Positions 1 to 11,219 of a stretch of DNA of 64,000 nucleotides are shown in pieces. The stretch spans positions 2,046,001 to 2,110,000 of the forward strand of contig JANATG010000006.1 of assembly GCA_029449235.1 (NCBI GenBank), given 5' to 3'. The DNA is from Linnemannia schmuckeri (lineage: Eukaryota; Mortierellomycota; Mortierellomycetes; Mortierellales; Mortierellaceae). The first letter of the stretch is position 1; every line of letters starts with the position of its first letter. The position numbers and the translations under genes are program-made. Below the pieces are notes generated by a model that ran no database searches, had not been told where the DNA came from, and saw only the letters and a program-made list of their open reading frames with translations.

Positions 1-359
1 AGAATAACACAACAAAGACAACCCCTATCCCTACCCATCTACGCCCTGTCAGCCAGTCAACGACAAACCGATAAAGATCCACATGCGCAAAACATCCACA
101 GATAGGAATAAAAATGAAGCACAATTCTTCTTGGACGAAAAACAAAAGCTTGTGGATCAAGAAGCCGTCCTCCCTTCTTTCCTTGGCTCGATTTTCTCCC
201 AGCCAGCTCACTTCTTTCACGATCACTTAAGGGTTTTCTCCACAGACGCGTTCCTTCCGACAGAAGCTGACCGCCCGCCTTCTACTCCACTGATCTCTCT
301 CCTCCCCCATCACGCCTTCTTCCACTTTATCATACCCCATCACACCATTACATTCAACC
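1..359. other. Upstream region of the peroxiredoxin gene
   Basis: No convincing gene. The stretch is C/T-rich on the plus strand from about 165 onward, as is usual for fungal promoters and 5' leaders, and runs straight into the ATG at 360 with a CCATTACATTCAACC-type leader. Open frames here are short and of low-complexity composition, so I treat the interval as promoter plus 5' UTR. No clear TATA box was found. Confidence 0.5.
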
Positions 360-1529
360 ATGCTCCGTGCCTCGCGTGTCCTCTTTGTATGTCATTCCAA
401 ACCTCACCCAACAACCTTCGTCTCCTCTGAATACATTCACACTGTTTATAAAGAAAAAAAAATCGCACCTCTGACACTTTCCCACGATAAACATGCGCCA
501 ATTTTTTTATACTGCTTAGTCCTCCAACTTAGTCTCCAAGTCATTCAACTCTGCCTCGGTCCTTCAACGCTCCAGCCCTGCTGATACAGTCAACCCCGCT
601 GAGCTCTTTGGTGCTGCCAAGAAGGCTGTCCTCATCGGTGTTCCTGGCGCTTTCACCCCAGGTTCGCATTTTCACTCGTTGACGTCTCTCCGACTGGGTT
701 TAGTGTAACAATCGATCTCTGATGTTTTTACTTACTTTTTGCTATTTCTCTACTTTATAGGTTGCTCCAAGGTAAATGCTGGAAACGACAGAACCAACTG
801 AGCATGGGATACTAAATGACGAACAGCGGATGGCGCAGATCAGCGAACAAGACACATCGATTTAACACGGATTCGCCACTGTTGACATAGACTCACGTCC
901 CCGGATACCTCAAGCATTACGATGAATTGAAGAACAAGGGCGTCGAGCTGATCGGATGCGTCTCTGTCAACGATGCCTTTGTCATGAATGCCTGGGGCAA
1001 GGACTTGAATGTTGGTGACAAGGTCACCATGCTCGCTGATCCTCAGGGCAAGTTCGTTCAGGATCTCGGATTGGACTTTGATGCCTCAGGTATGTTGCGG
1101 ACCAAATCCTACTGGTCCATTTCTTGTTACTTGTTGTTTTGTGAGGAGGAACCATGAAGTCCCACTTTACTTTCTAAACTAATTCTTTCACTTCATTGGA
1201 CCTTAGCTGCTCTTGGTGGACACCGTTCCAAGCGCTTCGCATTGATTTTGGAGGTAAATTGGTGACAGTTGGGACACAAACGCACTACCAGGGCCGTTAA
1301 ATCAGACTGCTAACCCTCTGCTTTCCTTTTTTTTCAACCTGGGCATTGCAGAACGGCAAGATTACTAAGGCCTTTGTCGAGGTGAGAGACATGAACATGC
1401 GAATGTTGAAGATAACAAGTCATTATCGCGCTGACCTTCCTACTAACGCTCACTTCTTTCTTCGTGTTATAGCCCAACAATACTGGACTGTCTGTCACCC
1501 TCGCCGAGAACCTCTTGAAGGAGCTGTAA
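360..1529 (+). CDS. Type II (Prx5/AHP1-like) peroxiredoxin, probably mitochondrial
   Basis: Thiol peroxidase that reduces H2O2 and alkyl hydroperoxides through a peroxidatic Cys. Exons: 360..386, 520..661, 761..771, 891..1089, 1207..1253, 1352..1381, 1473..1529; they join in frame to 170 aa. The joined protein carries the family signature PGAFTPGCSKTHVPGY around residue 60, with the catalytic Cys in TPGCS, followed by the typical VNDAFVMNAWG, MLADPQGKF and SKRFALILENG segments and an LLKEL terminus. The first ~30 residues are basic and hydroxylated (MLRASRVLF, then Ser/Asn-rich), which suggests a mitochondrial presequence as in human PRDX5; this is inference. The catalytic Cys lies on an 11-nt microexon. 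The exon 2 acceptor is ambiguous (TAG at 517-519 or one slightly downstream), which changes only the presequence. Identity is firm; subcellular site is less so. Confidence 0.9.
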
Positions 1530-1780
1530 CTTGGATCACTTCTCAAATCGAATACAACGCGCATTTGCAACAACGTCATTCTCCCAATGGTGCATGAGGC
1601 TGTCAGATAGTTTGCATTGTTTTGGGGACAAATGCCCAGGGGATGTTAACAGAGAGAGATACGGGATCAAGGAGCAAAGGAGGGAACCATGGTGAAAAAC
1701 ACATAGCCTGAGAGGCAGAGAGGCAGGAATGAATGTATCCATGGCTTCAGTGGATTTTTCAACCTCTTGCACGGACCCAA

Positions 1781-2496
1781 TTAGGGGTGGCGGAGGACGG
1801 CCAGAAAGCAAGGCAGGATGTCCTATTAGTAGAACGACAGCATCTTTGAGATATGTTTCAAGATACGAGCTGTCATTTCAAAGGGCGGGAGGTCACAAGG
1901 AGGAGGAAAACGGACGCAGCAGTATCAAGACTTATGCAACCTACCGTGTCGTTCGGGACGGAGCAGATGTCAGGGTACGGAGAACTGCCGTATCGAGCCT
2001 TAACCAAGAAGATGGGTAAGTAAGTTTGCTGTCCTGACTTTCTGAGAGCATATCCCTGCGCCGTACTCCAGTTTGGAGAGAAGAAATGGCCTACGGATAT
2101 GTAATCAAGGTATAGACTCAGCTGCATTCCTTAAAAGGATTGGGAACTTCACCCAAATAGAAGATAAAATATATCCATACCTCCTCCGCTATAAGTTCGC
2201 AAGTGCCCATGGTTTAGGATCCCTTGCGTCGCGCAATCGGTCACGCCGCACCAGTCGCTGGCATTGATCTTGGTCGACTCAGTGCTAGTGCCCCGCTTGA
2301 GGAGACATCCGCAATGTCCAGTGCCGTGGAAGAAGATCGGGTAACAAGTAAACTGTTCGAGACAGTGCGTGCCCGTCGGTTGATAGACGATCTTGTAGAG
2401 CTTCGCCAGCTTGTTGACGCCAAAGAGACGTTGGTACTGAAGAAACTCGGAAGAGATGGGTGCCAGGGGTTCGAGGTGTTGACCTTTCAGAGTCAT
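1781..2496 (-). CDS. PARP-like domain protein, copy A (apparently intact)
   Basis: Exons on the minus strand: 2496..2181, 2090..1945, 1822..1781, giving 167 aa in an unbroken frame. The protein starts MTLKGQHLEPLAP and contains FFHGTGHCGC, a spaced WC....DC pair, GILNHGH, then GHFFSPNWSTAQGY in exon 2 and a final exon DILPCFLAVLRHP. The order HGT, Cys-rich loop, G-x-[YF]-FS, then [IL]LP-x-[YF]-[IL] is that of PARP-type ADP-ribosyltransferase catalytic domains in fungi, where a Cys-bearing insertion follows the HGT motif. The usual Tyr of the triad is Phe here and no Glu is evident at the third triad position, so transferase activity is doubtful. Same exon pattern as copy E at 23353-24247. Assignment to the PARP fold rests on motif order only and needs a profile search. 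Confidence 0.55.
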
Positions 2497-2604
2497 GGCG
2501 GTAGTTTTGGAATATGGTCAGTGGGTGGTTGTGGGTGGGAGAAAGAGAAGAGAGAGAAGAAGGAGGAGATGTGAATGAAGTTGCTTTTCCCTCCTTTCCT
2601 ACCC

Positions 2605-2800
2605 GGTCAGTGATCGCACATTGGAGGCACAGGACAGTCATGATTTGATCAACGCGAAGTCACTGCATTCCATTTGATGGAGTCAAGCCTCTGTAGCGAG
2701 ATTATCACTACTCTTTTGTCATTGCTATCATCGTGAGAACCCCCAGGCGCAGCATGTGCTTTTGATGACAATACGATGGTTTTTATTTTCTTTTAATGAA
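2605..2800. repeat. Shared intergenic block of the PARP-like family (copy 1)
   Basis: About 195 bp lying upstream (minus-strand sense) of copy A. It recurs with clear similarity at 3471-3665 and 22993-23185. Shared landmarks in the same order are TTGGAGGC.CA-ACAG, CATGATTTGATCAA, a CTATCATCGTGAGAAC-like segment and GATGACAATACG followed by GTTTTTATT. Each copy sits between a PARP-like start codon and the 3' end of the next unit, so it probably holds a promoter and the neighbouring terminator and was duplicated together with the genes. Confidence 0.65.
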
Positions 2801-2898
2801 AACGCGAAACAAAGCGAAGGGATGAGATGGGAGAGGAAGCCTAGTATGAAGGGTTTCCATGGCGCCCTTGAGTCCTCAAGCACTTAAGACGACTTTGT

Positions 2899-3359
2899 CT
2901 AGACGTTACAAAGAACAGCCAGGAAGCAGGGGAAGATGTCCTAACAGACGAACACCAACAGCAGGCATGACTAGTTTGCATATGTTTTATCTCGAAGGGG
3001 TGAATGATCGCAGTGAACATGTGCACGCTCAACATCGAGGTTTCGCAAACCTACCGTGTCGCTCGTGACGGAGCAGATGTCGTCGACCTCGGAGCGCAGG
3101 CGTTGAGCCTTGACGAGAAAGATGGGCAAGAGTGTCTGCTGTCCTGATTTTATGCGACAGTAATCAAGCGCTGTGGCCCAGTTTGGAAGAAGTGGCCTAT
3201 TGAAAGTATGCATTGTATCAAAATAACATACACTTTGTTAAACGTCTAAAGCGGACCTATTAGATTGACCAGCCTGTTGACACCAAAGACAGTCTGATAT
3301 TTGATAAATGTGGCAGAGGTGGGTGTCAAGGGCTCCAGGTGTTGACGTTTTAAACTCAT
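2899..3359 (-). pseudogene. PARP-like family, copy B (decayed)
   Basis: A recognisable relative of copy A with the same three-part layout: a start segment (3359 down to about 3255) matching the QHLEPL.P beginning, an exon-2 equivalent at 3196..3055 matching the SGQQT.LPIFLVKA segment, and a last exon at 2940..2899 reading DIFPCFLAVLCNV then stop. The region that should encode HGT and the Cys-rich loop is missing, and the exon-2 equivalent has lost four bases just after the FF of GHFFSP, which shifts the frame. The splice signals at the exon-2 and exon-3 borders are still visible. I call it a pseudogene produced by tandem duplication and decay. Confidence 0.6.
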
Positions 3360-3470
3360 AGTAGCTGCGTTGGATTGGCTCTCAGATGGTGGTCATGGTT
3401 GAGGAGAAAGAGAAGGAAAAGAAAGAAAAGATGCGAATAATGATGTTCTTTCTCACATACTTCTTTCTGT

Positions 3471-3665
3471 TGGTGATCCCGCGTTGGAGGCGCAGAACAG
3501 CCATGATTTAATCAACACGAACTCACAGTTTACCTCTCGATGAAATTAGGCATCTGAAGCGAAAGCTACGAAGCTATCACTTCTAGCTATCTGTGCTATC
3601 ATTGTGCGAAAACTGGCCGCAGTGTGAGCTCGTGATGACAATACGGTCTGTTTTTATTGAAGAGT
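3471..3665. repeat. Shared intergenic block of the PARP-like family (copy 2)
   Basis: Second copy of the block described at 2605-2800, lying upstream (minus-strand sense) of copy B and downstream of copy C. The similarity extends through the GATGACAATACGGTCTG / GTTTTTATTGAAGA portion, which is closer to the block at 22993-23185 than to the one at 2605. Confidence 0.6.
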
Positions 3666-3813
3666 CAGACGACAACCCACGACTAAATGAATGGTTGGAA
3701 CGAGCAACGGAGGTAGAGATGCGGTATAGTGATTGGGCGCAGTCCAAGAAGTACGTAATGACGCGATATGCTTTGATCGATTCCTGAGAGGAGAGCAAGA
3801 GCACCGGTGCCTT

Positions 3814-4514
3814 CTACTTGCTGACGATGGCAATATAAACTGACAGAATATTCTATCATTGCAAGGATTGTCAATGAGCTAATAAATAAAACGATGAGTA
3901 CTGACGACTGAAGAGAAAACACAACTATGAACAAGGAAAGAAACACTGTCCGACGTACGTTGTCGTTCTGGACAGAATGGTAGTCGTCAAAGCCGTAGAT
4001 AGCGACATTTTGAGGGTTCTTAGCAACACAGACAAAGATACTCAGGAGAGGCGATTCTGGAGTTGTCCCGAAAGTCTTGCTCTATGCAATATCTCGAGCG
4101 TTCTCGACCTGAGGGGAGAAGAAGTGGCCTATACCCAACAACCATGACGAAGGAAAGGACGACAGAGTGAGGACAAGAGTCTCGAGCAGCTTTTCAAGAA
4201 GTAGAGAAGAGCAACTATTTACCTTGCGGACTCTTGATCTTGAGAAACCCGCTGTTGGTGATGCCCTTAGTACGGCAATGAGCATTGTCACACCATGCAT
4301 ACACCGAGGTCCGATCATCTTCAGAGTTGGTGATATTGAGGTCGGTGCATCCACAGTGCGAGGTGCCATGGAAGTAAATGGTTCCGTCCCATTCATCCTC
4401 GTTGCCCAGATACCCGCCGATTACCTCAGCGTAGATAATTTTGTAGAGGGTTACCAACTTGTCGTCGAAGCGTTGGTCAATCTCTTGGAATTCGGTGGTG
4501 GATTTGCTGTGCAT
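3814..4514 (-). pseudogene. PARP-like family, copy C (single premature stop)
   Basis: Exon equivalents at 4514..4223, 4128..3959 and 3852..3814 have the same phases and nearly the same lengths as copy E, and conserve IYFHGTSHCGC, VYAWCDNAHC, GHFFSPQVENAR, LLSIFVCVAKNPQN, DDYHSVQND and a terminal ILSVYIAIVSK. Exon 2 contains an in-frame TAG at 4084..4082, and the N-terminal ~50 residues seen in copy E are absent or diverged upstream of 4514. Splice signals look good, so the copy may have been inactivated recently; a protein truncated after DIA, lacking the last third of the domain, is the alternative reading. Confidence 0.6.
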
Positions 4515-6485
4515 TTTTATGAAAATAGTTTGTGGCGGCAGGGCACGTTGTTGTGCTGGTGGACGAGTTCCTCACACATCAAGTATTTGTCCTACCTGCC
4601 TTGAATCCGGCGACGCATCCCGGCTGGCTAAGCCGACTATGAGGTCCTGTTATGTTTGAGCTGTGGCAGGTAGCTGCATCGCGATTTTATTGGTGTGCAC
4701 AGCGTTGCCGCTGCGGGAAAGGTTTGGATCAGGACCCTGACAAAACTGTTGCCTTGAGTCGCCAGAACCCAGCTGGACAGTCTGGAGAGACTTCCGACCT
4801 CCATAATTCGAATTTAGCTAGTCTATCCACGTCGAAAACGCAGTCACCATTTTCCCAATGTTGTCTTCTTGACAGCGGAAGGGATAAAATTCAATCACAT
4901 TGAAGACTCGCGGCGGGCATGTCGTTTCACATTGCCCGTGTCAAAATTCAACTTTTTTTTCTTCTTTGCTTGACAAAGAAGGGTCGGAGACGTCAAGGTC
5001 TAGTTGTGATTATTTTCCTTTCTTTTCGTTGTTGTTCCTACTCAACAAACAGAGACATAATGCATATCTGCAATGCCCGTAAAATTGAAACCAATGTCAT
5101 CTTCGTGCGCTTGTTTTGGTTTTTGATTCCCTCACTTTCTTTTGATAGTTCAGGAAGATGAGCATATGATTTCCGAATTCAGCCTTGGTCATCGTGTATC
5201 CCCCATTCCTCAGGAACCCTCTCCGTCTCTCCTCGTTTTCATTCCTTATTCCTATTGAAAAAAAATTAACGCACAAGAGGAGGATGCGACAAGAGAGAAA
5301 CGACATTGTCGTGTCAGTGTGAAGTGTGAGTGTGGTTACGACATGAAAGGATGGTGTCATTTGGGAGGTTCTGGAAATAACTGTGAGAACATGGGTTGTG
5401 TTGCGTTGGGCGCAGAGGGCAAGAATTAAAAAAAAAAGAACAACCAACGGCTATCCAAATGGAGGCAAATCGAGTACTTTTGTTTTGCAGAAATGAAAAA
5501 AAAAAAAAATGCTTCTTATTTGTGGTTCCGGTGAGAATGAATTCTCTTTCCTGACGCTGACTGCAGACATATCTATTCTCCGCCCAATTCGAACATTCTC
5601 CTTGTGTGCGACCACTACTCTTCAGTCGACAAGGGGAGGAGGGTAACCACTGCTCCTGGTGACAAGCATGAAAGGGCTTGCATTTTTGCTGACAACATTG
5701 AAAGATGACGGCGATGGTAGTGGTGAGGAGGAGGAGGGGGTGATCAAAGTTTACATTTACATTAGTCCCCTTCCTCCCTGGCTGGCTCTTCTCGGAAGAT
5801 TACGCGACCGAGAAACTGATGTTTAGTCCGTTCATTTCCGAATGAACCAATTTATGATGACAAGTGGGCAGAGGAGAAAAATAAGGTGCATTGTAAGGTG
5901 TAGGATTGACACGGACACAGACACGGGTTCATCCCTCTCACTTTCCTGTCCATAGATCTCACTCATGGGCCTTGCTTCCCTTGCATACATAGTCTATTTT
6001 GGATGACTTCGTTGTTACGTGGGAGAAAAAAAGTAGAGAATCGGAAAGGCCAGGCACAGGTGTTTAGGCATTTGATATTACGCGGGGGCTGTCAGAGGGA
6101 AGAAAAGTAAGAATAGCGTTTTCGTCCTTGTATGTTATTCATTCGCACGCTTTTTACGGTTATAATATACTCACACGCGCACAACCCAACGAACACGGGT
6201 ATCCGCGCTGAAAGAGAAAGAAGGAATAAACATAACGCCTTGATGACCAATTGATCCGAAGGAAATAAGGGGACCAGAAGGGAAGAGAAGGAACTTTGAA
6301 TGGAGTGAGTATGTGCTATTCTCGACAAAGATGGAGTTCAATCCGCCTGGAACCATGCATATTTAAAAGGAACAGCTTTTGTCCACTTTCTCCCTCTTCT
6401 TTCCACACTTGCCCTTTTCTTCCTCTATCAACAACAACCAGTTCACCCAACCGACCGCCTTCATACCACATACACAAATATCAAC
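4515..6485. other. Intergenic, about 2 kb, no gene recognised
   Basis: Several open frames of 60-116 codons exist on both strands, but none has a recognisable motif, sensible composition or splice context. The stretch holds A-runs (near 5430 and 5495) and GA-rich patches. The last 120 bp form the malate dehydrogenase promoter. It may include old, unrecognisable family debris on the PARP-like side. Confidence 0.5.
6360..6369 (+). promoter_or_regulatory. TATA-like element of the malate dehydrogenase gene
   Basis: TATTTAAAAG lies 117-126 bp upstream of the ATG at 6486 and is followed by a strongly C/T-rich leader ending in CAACAACAACC-type sequence. No ATG lies between this element and 6486, which supports 6486 as the first start codon in the mRNA. 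Confidence 0.5.
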
Positions 6486-8596
6486 ATGGTAAGTAACAAT
6501 GCATTATTTCCTCCTCAGGGCAGAGGAGAGGAATGAGATATTGGTCTTTGAAAAGGAGTGTCAAAAAAAGACTGTATGCACAAAGAGAAGAAGAGGGAGG
6601 AGACGTGCGCAATGCTTGCTGCCCTTTCTCCTTTCTTTTTTCTTTATCAGACGCCTTTTTCTTTTCATTTTCCCTTTTACTTTCTTCCCTCCATTCGCCT
6701 CTGCTCGTCAACGCATCCCTCATTCTCTTCGTCCTTCTTTGCCTCATTCACCACCCATTCCTCCTTTTCTTTCTATTCATTCAAACGCGACCGCCGAAAT
6801 ACGAAATACAAAAAAGAAAAAAAAAAAAAAAAAAAAACTCCGAAAGTTAACACCTCATTTCCCCCTCCCTTATACGCTCCAGTCTCCAGCTCCTGAAAAC
6901 AACATGGTCAAAGGTACGTCAAGGACACAACTATCTCTGATGATAGCAACACTCAAAAACGACAAGAATCCAAGACCTAACAAGATCATTCCTTCTCGAT
7001 GTTTCCTTATTACCAATAAATAGTCGTCGTTTGCGGCGCTGCCGGAGGAATCGGACAGCCCCTCTCTTTGCTTTTGAAGCAATCTGACTTGATCACTGAC
7101 TTGGCGCTCTACGATGTCGTCAACGCCCCCGGAGTCGCTGCCGATCTTTCGCACATCAACACAAAGTCCAAAGTCACCGGACACGGCAAGGATGACATGG
7201 ATGCTGCCTTGAAGGATGCCCACACCGTTGTCATCCCTGCCGGTGTCCCTCGCAAGCCTGGCATGACCCGTGACGATCTCTTCAAGGTACATACGCACAA
7301 TGATATAAAAATATAAGGCTTTCGTTTGCTTGTCTATAGGATGCGTACAACATTAACCCAGGCAACGAGTGAATACGAACTAACAGGACTCTTTCAATTG
7401 AACTAACCACGAACACGGTTTCGGACATGTAATGTAGATCAACGCTGGTATTATCGCCACCTTGGCCGAGGGTGTTGCCAAGAACTGCCCTGGCGCCTTT
7501 GTCCTGGTCATTTCCAACCCCGTCAACTCGACCGTCCCCATCGTGGCCGAGGTCCTCAAGAAGCATGGCGTTTTCAACCCCAAGAAGTAAGTACCTCTTC
7601 TAATTTATTTCTACACTGTCAGTCTTTCCTCTCTGAATAATTTGGTCCAATCGAATGTTCTCTTGAGTCATACCCCGCACCACGAAAGTTACCTATGGTC
7701 AGAGCAATTTTTACTTATTTTTGGGTGTGGGGAGACGTATGGTCCGTTCTTTTTCTTTTTGTGTTTGGATATGGGGTATCCTACTTTGCCCACCACATCC
7801 ACAGAAAACTCCACATTCTTCGCCTTACCCCAGTCGTTTTTTATTTGTTCAATGCTCCAATGGAACTGGGGAATGCCTAAAAACAAACAAACCCCACCTT
7901 TTCACCATCTTCCCGCTTTCGCTTTCTTGCTGAGTACCTAAGCTACCTATGTCAGTCAGCTCACGTTGACCACACTCCCAAAAGGCTTGTATGACTAACC
8001 GCCTGTTGTTGACTCAACTTTAAAAACGAATTAGGGTCTTTGGTATCAGTACCTTGGATGTCGTTCGCTCTTCCAGATTCGTCTCTGAGGTCAACCCCTC
8101 TGTTGACCCCAAAACCACTCGCGTCACTGTTGTTGGTGGGCACTCTGGTGTCACCATCGTCCCTATTCTTTCCAAGATTCCTGACTTTGTTGAGGGTCTT
8201 TCCAAGGAGCAACTGGATGCTTTGACCCACCGTATCCAGTACGGAGGTGACGAGGTCGTCAAGGCCAAGGATGGTGCTGGATCTGCTACCTTGTCGATGG
8301 CCTACGCTGGAGCTCGCTTTGCTCTTACCCTCCTTGAGGCCACTGTTGCCGAAAAGACTGGATTGATCGAGTCATCGTATGTCAACCTTGATGCCGATGT
8401 CGAGAGCACGGCAAGCTTCAAGGCCAAGCACGGTTTGGACTACTTTGCATTGGATGTTGAGTTTGGCAAGGAGGGTGTCAAGCATATTTTGCCCCTTCCC
8501 CAGGTCTCTGCTTATGAGCAGACCTTGTTGGATGCTGCCTACCCCGAGCTCAAGGCCAACATCACCAAGGGTGCCTCATTCGTCACCAGTGCCTAA
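6486..8596 (+). CDS. MDH: Malate dehydrogenase (NAD-dependent)
   Basis: Interconverts malate and oxaloacetate with NAD. Exons 6486..6488, 6883..6913, 7024..7286, 7438..7586, 8035..8596 join to 335 aa. Visible are the NAD loop GAAGGIGQPL, substrate-binding PAGVPRKPGMTRDDLF, ISNPVNSTVPI, STLDVVRSSRF and the catalytic His in VGGHSGVTIVPILS. The first exon would be just the ATG, immediately followed by GTAAGT; splicing to the CAG at 6880-6882 adds SPAPENN in frame before MVKVVVCGAAGG. If that intron is not removed, translation would start at 6904 (327 aa). There is no mitochondrial presequence and no C-terminal PTS1, so a cytosolic enzyme is likely, although the sequence itself is of the mitochondrial/bacterial-like class. 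A short GT..AG segment within intron 3 (7287-7437) encodes nothing conserved. Confidence 0.92.
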
Positions 8597-9095
8597 AGTA
8601 CTGTAGATACCACCACTTTATTAGAAGTAGCACGATATCCCCGCAAGCTCCCTTCTCTCTCTTTCGTACATACACATACACTCAACTCCATATCCACTAC
8701 AACAAAACCCTGTAACATAATAAAGCTCGTTTGTCCATAAAACTGTTTGCCACGTTACCTTGTGCGTTGCCTTGACCGTTGTCTCAGGCAAGCGATGTCT
8801 GGACACGACGATAATTCATCGTTGTGTTGCGTCTGAATAGAGAAGACGCGCTCAAAATTCGTTGGTGACTGTCATTCGTGGCGTTTGTTGACATTTTTGA
8901 GAGAGGACATGCATCCATCTTTTTCTTTTTCTTTTTTTTTTTTTTTTTTCTTTTGCTGTTCATTCTTCACTTCGACTCAACTCACCCTCAAGAATTTACA
9001 CCCGTCTCCAGGATAAAATAAGCGCCGAAAAACGTCTTTTTATTCAACATTCATAAGGAACTATTCTCATTACCAGCACACAGAAGTCACCAACG
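8597..9095. other. Intergenic between MDH and RRP4
   Basis: Holds the MDH 3' UTR (ATAATAAAG-like signals near 8717-8725) and the RRP4 promoter. A run of 18 T at 8932-8949 lies about 147 bp upstream of the RRP4 ATG. No coding sequence recognised. Confidence 0.5.
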
Positions 9096-10584
9096 ATGAA
9101 CGTTTCATTCCACTCGCCAGCTCCCAGGACAGCTTTCTCGGGCAGCAAAGCCCATAAGCAGAGTAAGCAGCACGGTTTCGAGGATATGGACCTCGACGGC
9201 GACCAAGAGGATGGCTCGAATGGATCTGGTGTCAAGGACTCTACACTCCATGTTGTCACACCAGGAGAGGTCATCACCAACGATACAGCCTTCATGAGGT
9301 ACATTTAATAACCAGAGGCGTACTTTCTTTCAACGAAACGGGGATGTGTGCTGCTTGTTGCATAATTTATTTGATGAATAGAACGCTAACTGTGCTTGTT
9401 GCGCTTTTGCTTTTGATACTTGTAGGGGTCACGGAACATATATTGAGAACGAGAAGGTAGTTTCAAGTGTTGCAGGAGTAGTCGATCGCGTCAACAAATT
9501 GATCTCTGTCAGACCTTTGCACACAAGGTATATTTACGGCTCATACTGCTGCACAACAGAAAGGCATCGTGCGTGTTTATTTGATGTCATGCACTAAGGG
9601 AAAACTCGGACTGACTCACCGCCTCGTTTATTGTCGTTTGTTTTAGATACACTGGAGAGATCGGAGATGTTGTAGTGGGCAGGATTACAGAGGTGGCACA
9701 GAAGCGGTGGAAGGTCGATGTGAGTGCGCGTCAGGATGCGATCTTGATGTTGAGTTCTATCAACTTGCCCGGAGGAGTTCAGGTACAGTGACACGGATTA
9801 TCCTACTTTACTTGTTGGTTTATTTGTGGATTCGGGAATGCAGTCATACTCTGGATAACATGTATGGTTGTATACTTAAACCAACAACTCCTAATCTTGC
9901 CATTAATGTATTGTCTTTAGAGGAGAAAACAAGAGTCGGATGAGTTGCAGATGCGCAGTTTCTTCATGGAGGGCGATTTGGTTGTGGCAGAAGTGCAGGC
10001 GTTTTTCGGAGATGGTGCCTACTCACTCCACACCCGCAGTTTGAAGTACGGCAAGCTCAGGAACGGATCTTTTATCTCTGTGCCTCCAGCACTGGTTCAA
10101 CGCTGCAAATCGCATTTCCATTCGTTGGCCTGTGGAGTTGATGTGATCTTGGGTCTTAACGGATACATCTGGGTCAGTGCTCATGTACCCCAGAACTTGG
10201 ATGAGATTGATACCGAGCTTGTCTACTCCAACAAGAACAAGGTAAATTATTGCAAGAATGGATTTTGCTTTTGGACAGATGTTGATAGTACGTGTTTGAG
10301 ATGAAGCAAAAAGACGCCACAACTAACCATTTCGCCATTTCTTGTAATAATGCGGGATACTTTACTTTCAGGAGGATATTACACCCAGGGACAGGGAGTC
10401 GATTGCCCGTGTCGGCAACTGTATCCGGGCGCTCGCGGACGAGTTCATCTTTATCAATGATACCATCATCTCGTTCGCATATGAGGCTTCATTACAGTAC
10501 AAACTCAAGGACATGAACAAGAAGGAGATTATGCATGCGATCGCAACAGAGGCTACCACCGCCGTCGACAACATGAAGGGTTAA
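9096..10584 (+). CDS. RRP4: Exosome complex RNA-binding subunit Rrp4
   Basis: Cap subunit of the nuclear and cytoplasmic RNA exosome, feeding RNA to the nuclease core for rRNA processing and mRNA decay. Exons 9096..9298, 9426..9527, 9647..9782, 9921..10241 and 10372..10584 join to 324 aa, near the usual Rrp4 size. An N-terminal acidic linker is followed by VTPGEVIT and GHGTY, an S1-type RNA-binding domain (GDVVVGRITEVAQKRWKVD through MRSFFMEGDLVVAEVQ) and a KH-type region with the characteristic GLNGYIWVS. The C-terminus keeps RVGNCIRALA and the YKLKDM segment. Tail-to-tail with the Pet127 gene. No oddities. Confidence 0.92.
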
Positions 10585-11219
10585 AATGGTCATTTGGGTA
10601 GTATACTTACGCCAGCGCAAAAAAATAAAAATAAAACATAAGATCAATCTCACGGAATTGTCGATTGTTTTTCCTTTTGAGCTGCTTTGCTCCTTGAACC
10701 AGATCGTTGGTCTTGGTTCCTGAATTTTGATTTTTGTAGGTGAGCACAGACCCTGCAAAACATCGCGAGCGCGTAAGAATGCAGCCTTGCGCGCTTGCCG
10801 AGCTGCTGTACCTTCTTGAACATGTGGATGCGTATACATATCGATTCTTCGATCATCTCCTCACCATTCAGACTGGCGTGGCATGGGAGCATGTGCAAAC
10901 CGTAGTGCCGAGGGAAGAGTGACCGCGCTAATGATCGCCCTATAGGTCGCGTGTCATTCGAAAAAAAAAAAGAGGGACTTGAAAGCATGCTCGCATTTTT
11001 TTTTCATCGTTTCTTTGTGCCCTCTTTCCTCCCTTCGCCATTCGCTACAGAATGATATTCGCATGGTGGCAACATTTGTCTTCTTGACGTTCATTATACA
11101 AAGAAAAATTTTTACTTTACCCCAATTCGAATTGTCGTCTTCGCCTTCACCAAAGTTGTCACAAATAAAAAGTACAAAAATGCGGTTTATGCTGAATGGA
11201 GAAAATGAAATTGCTGTGT
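10585..11219. other. Convergent intergenic region between RRP4 and PET127
   Basis: AT-rich 3' flanks of two converging genes, with AATAAAA-like signals near 10622-10636. Short open frames on both strands look spurious. Nothing else recognised. Confidence 0.5.
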
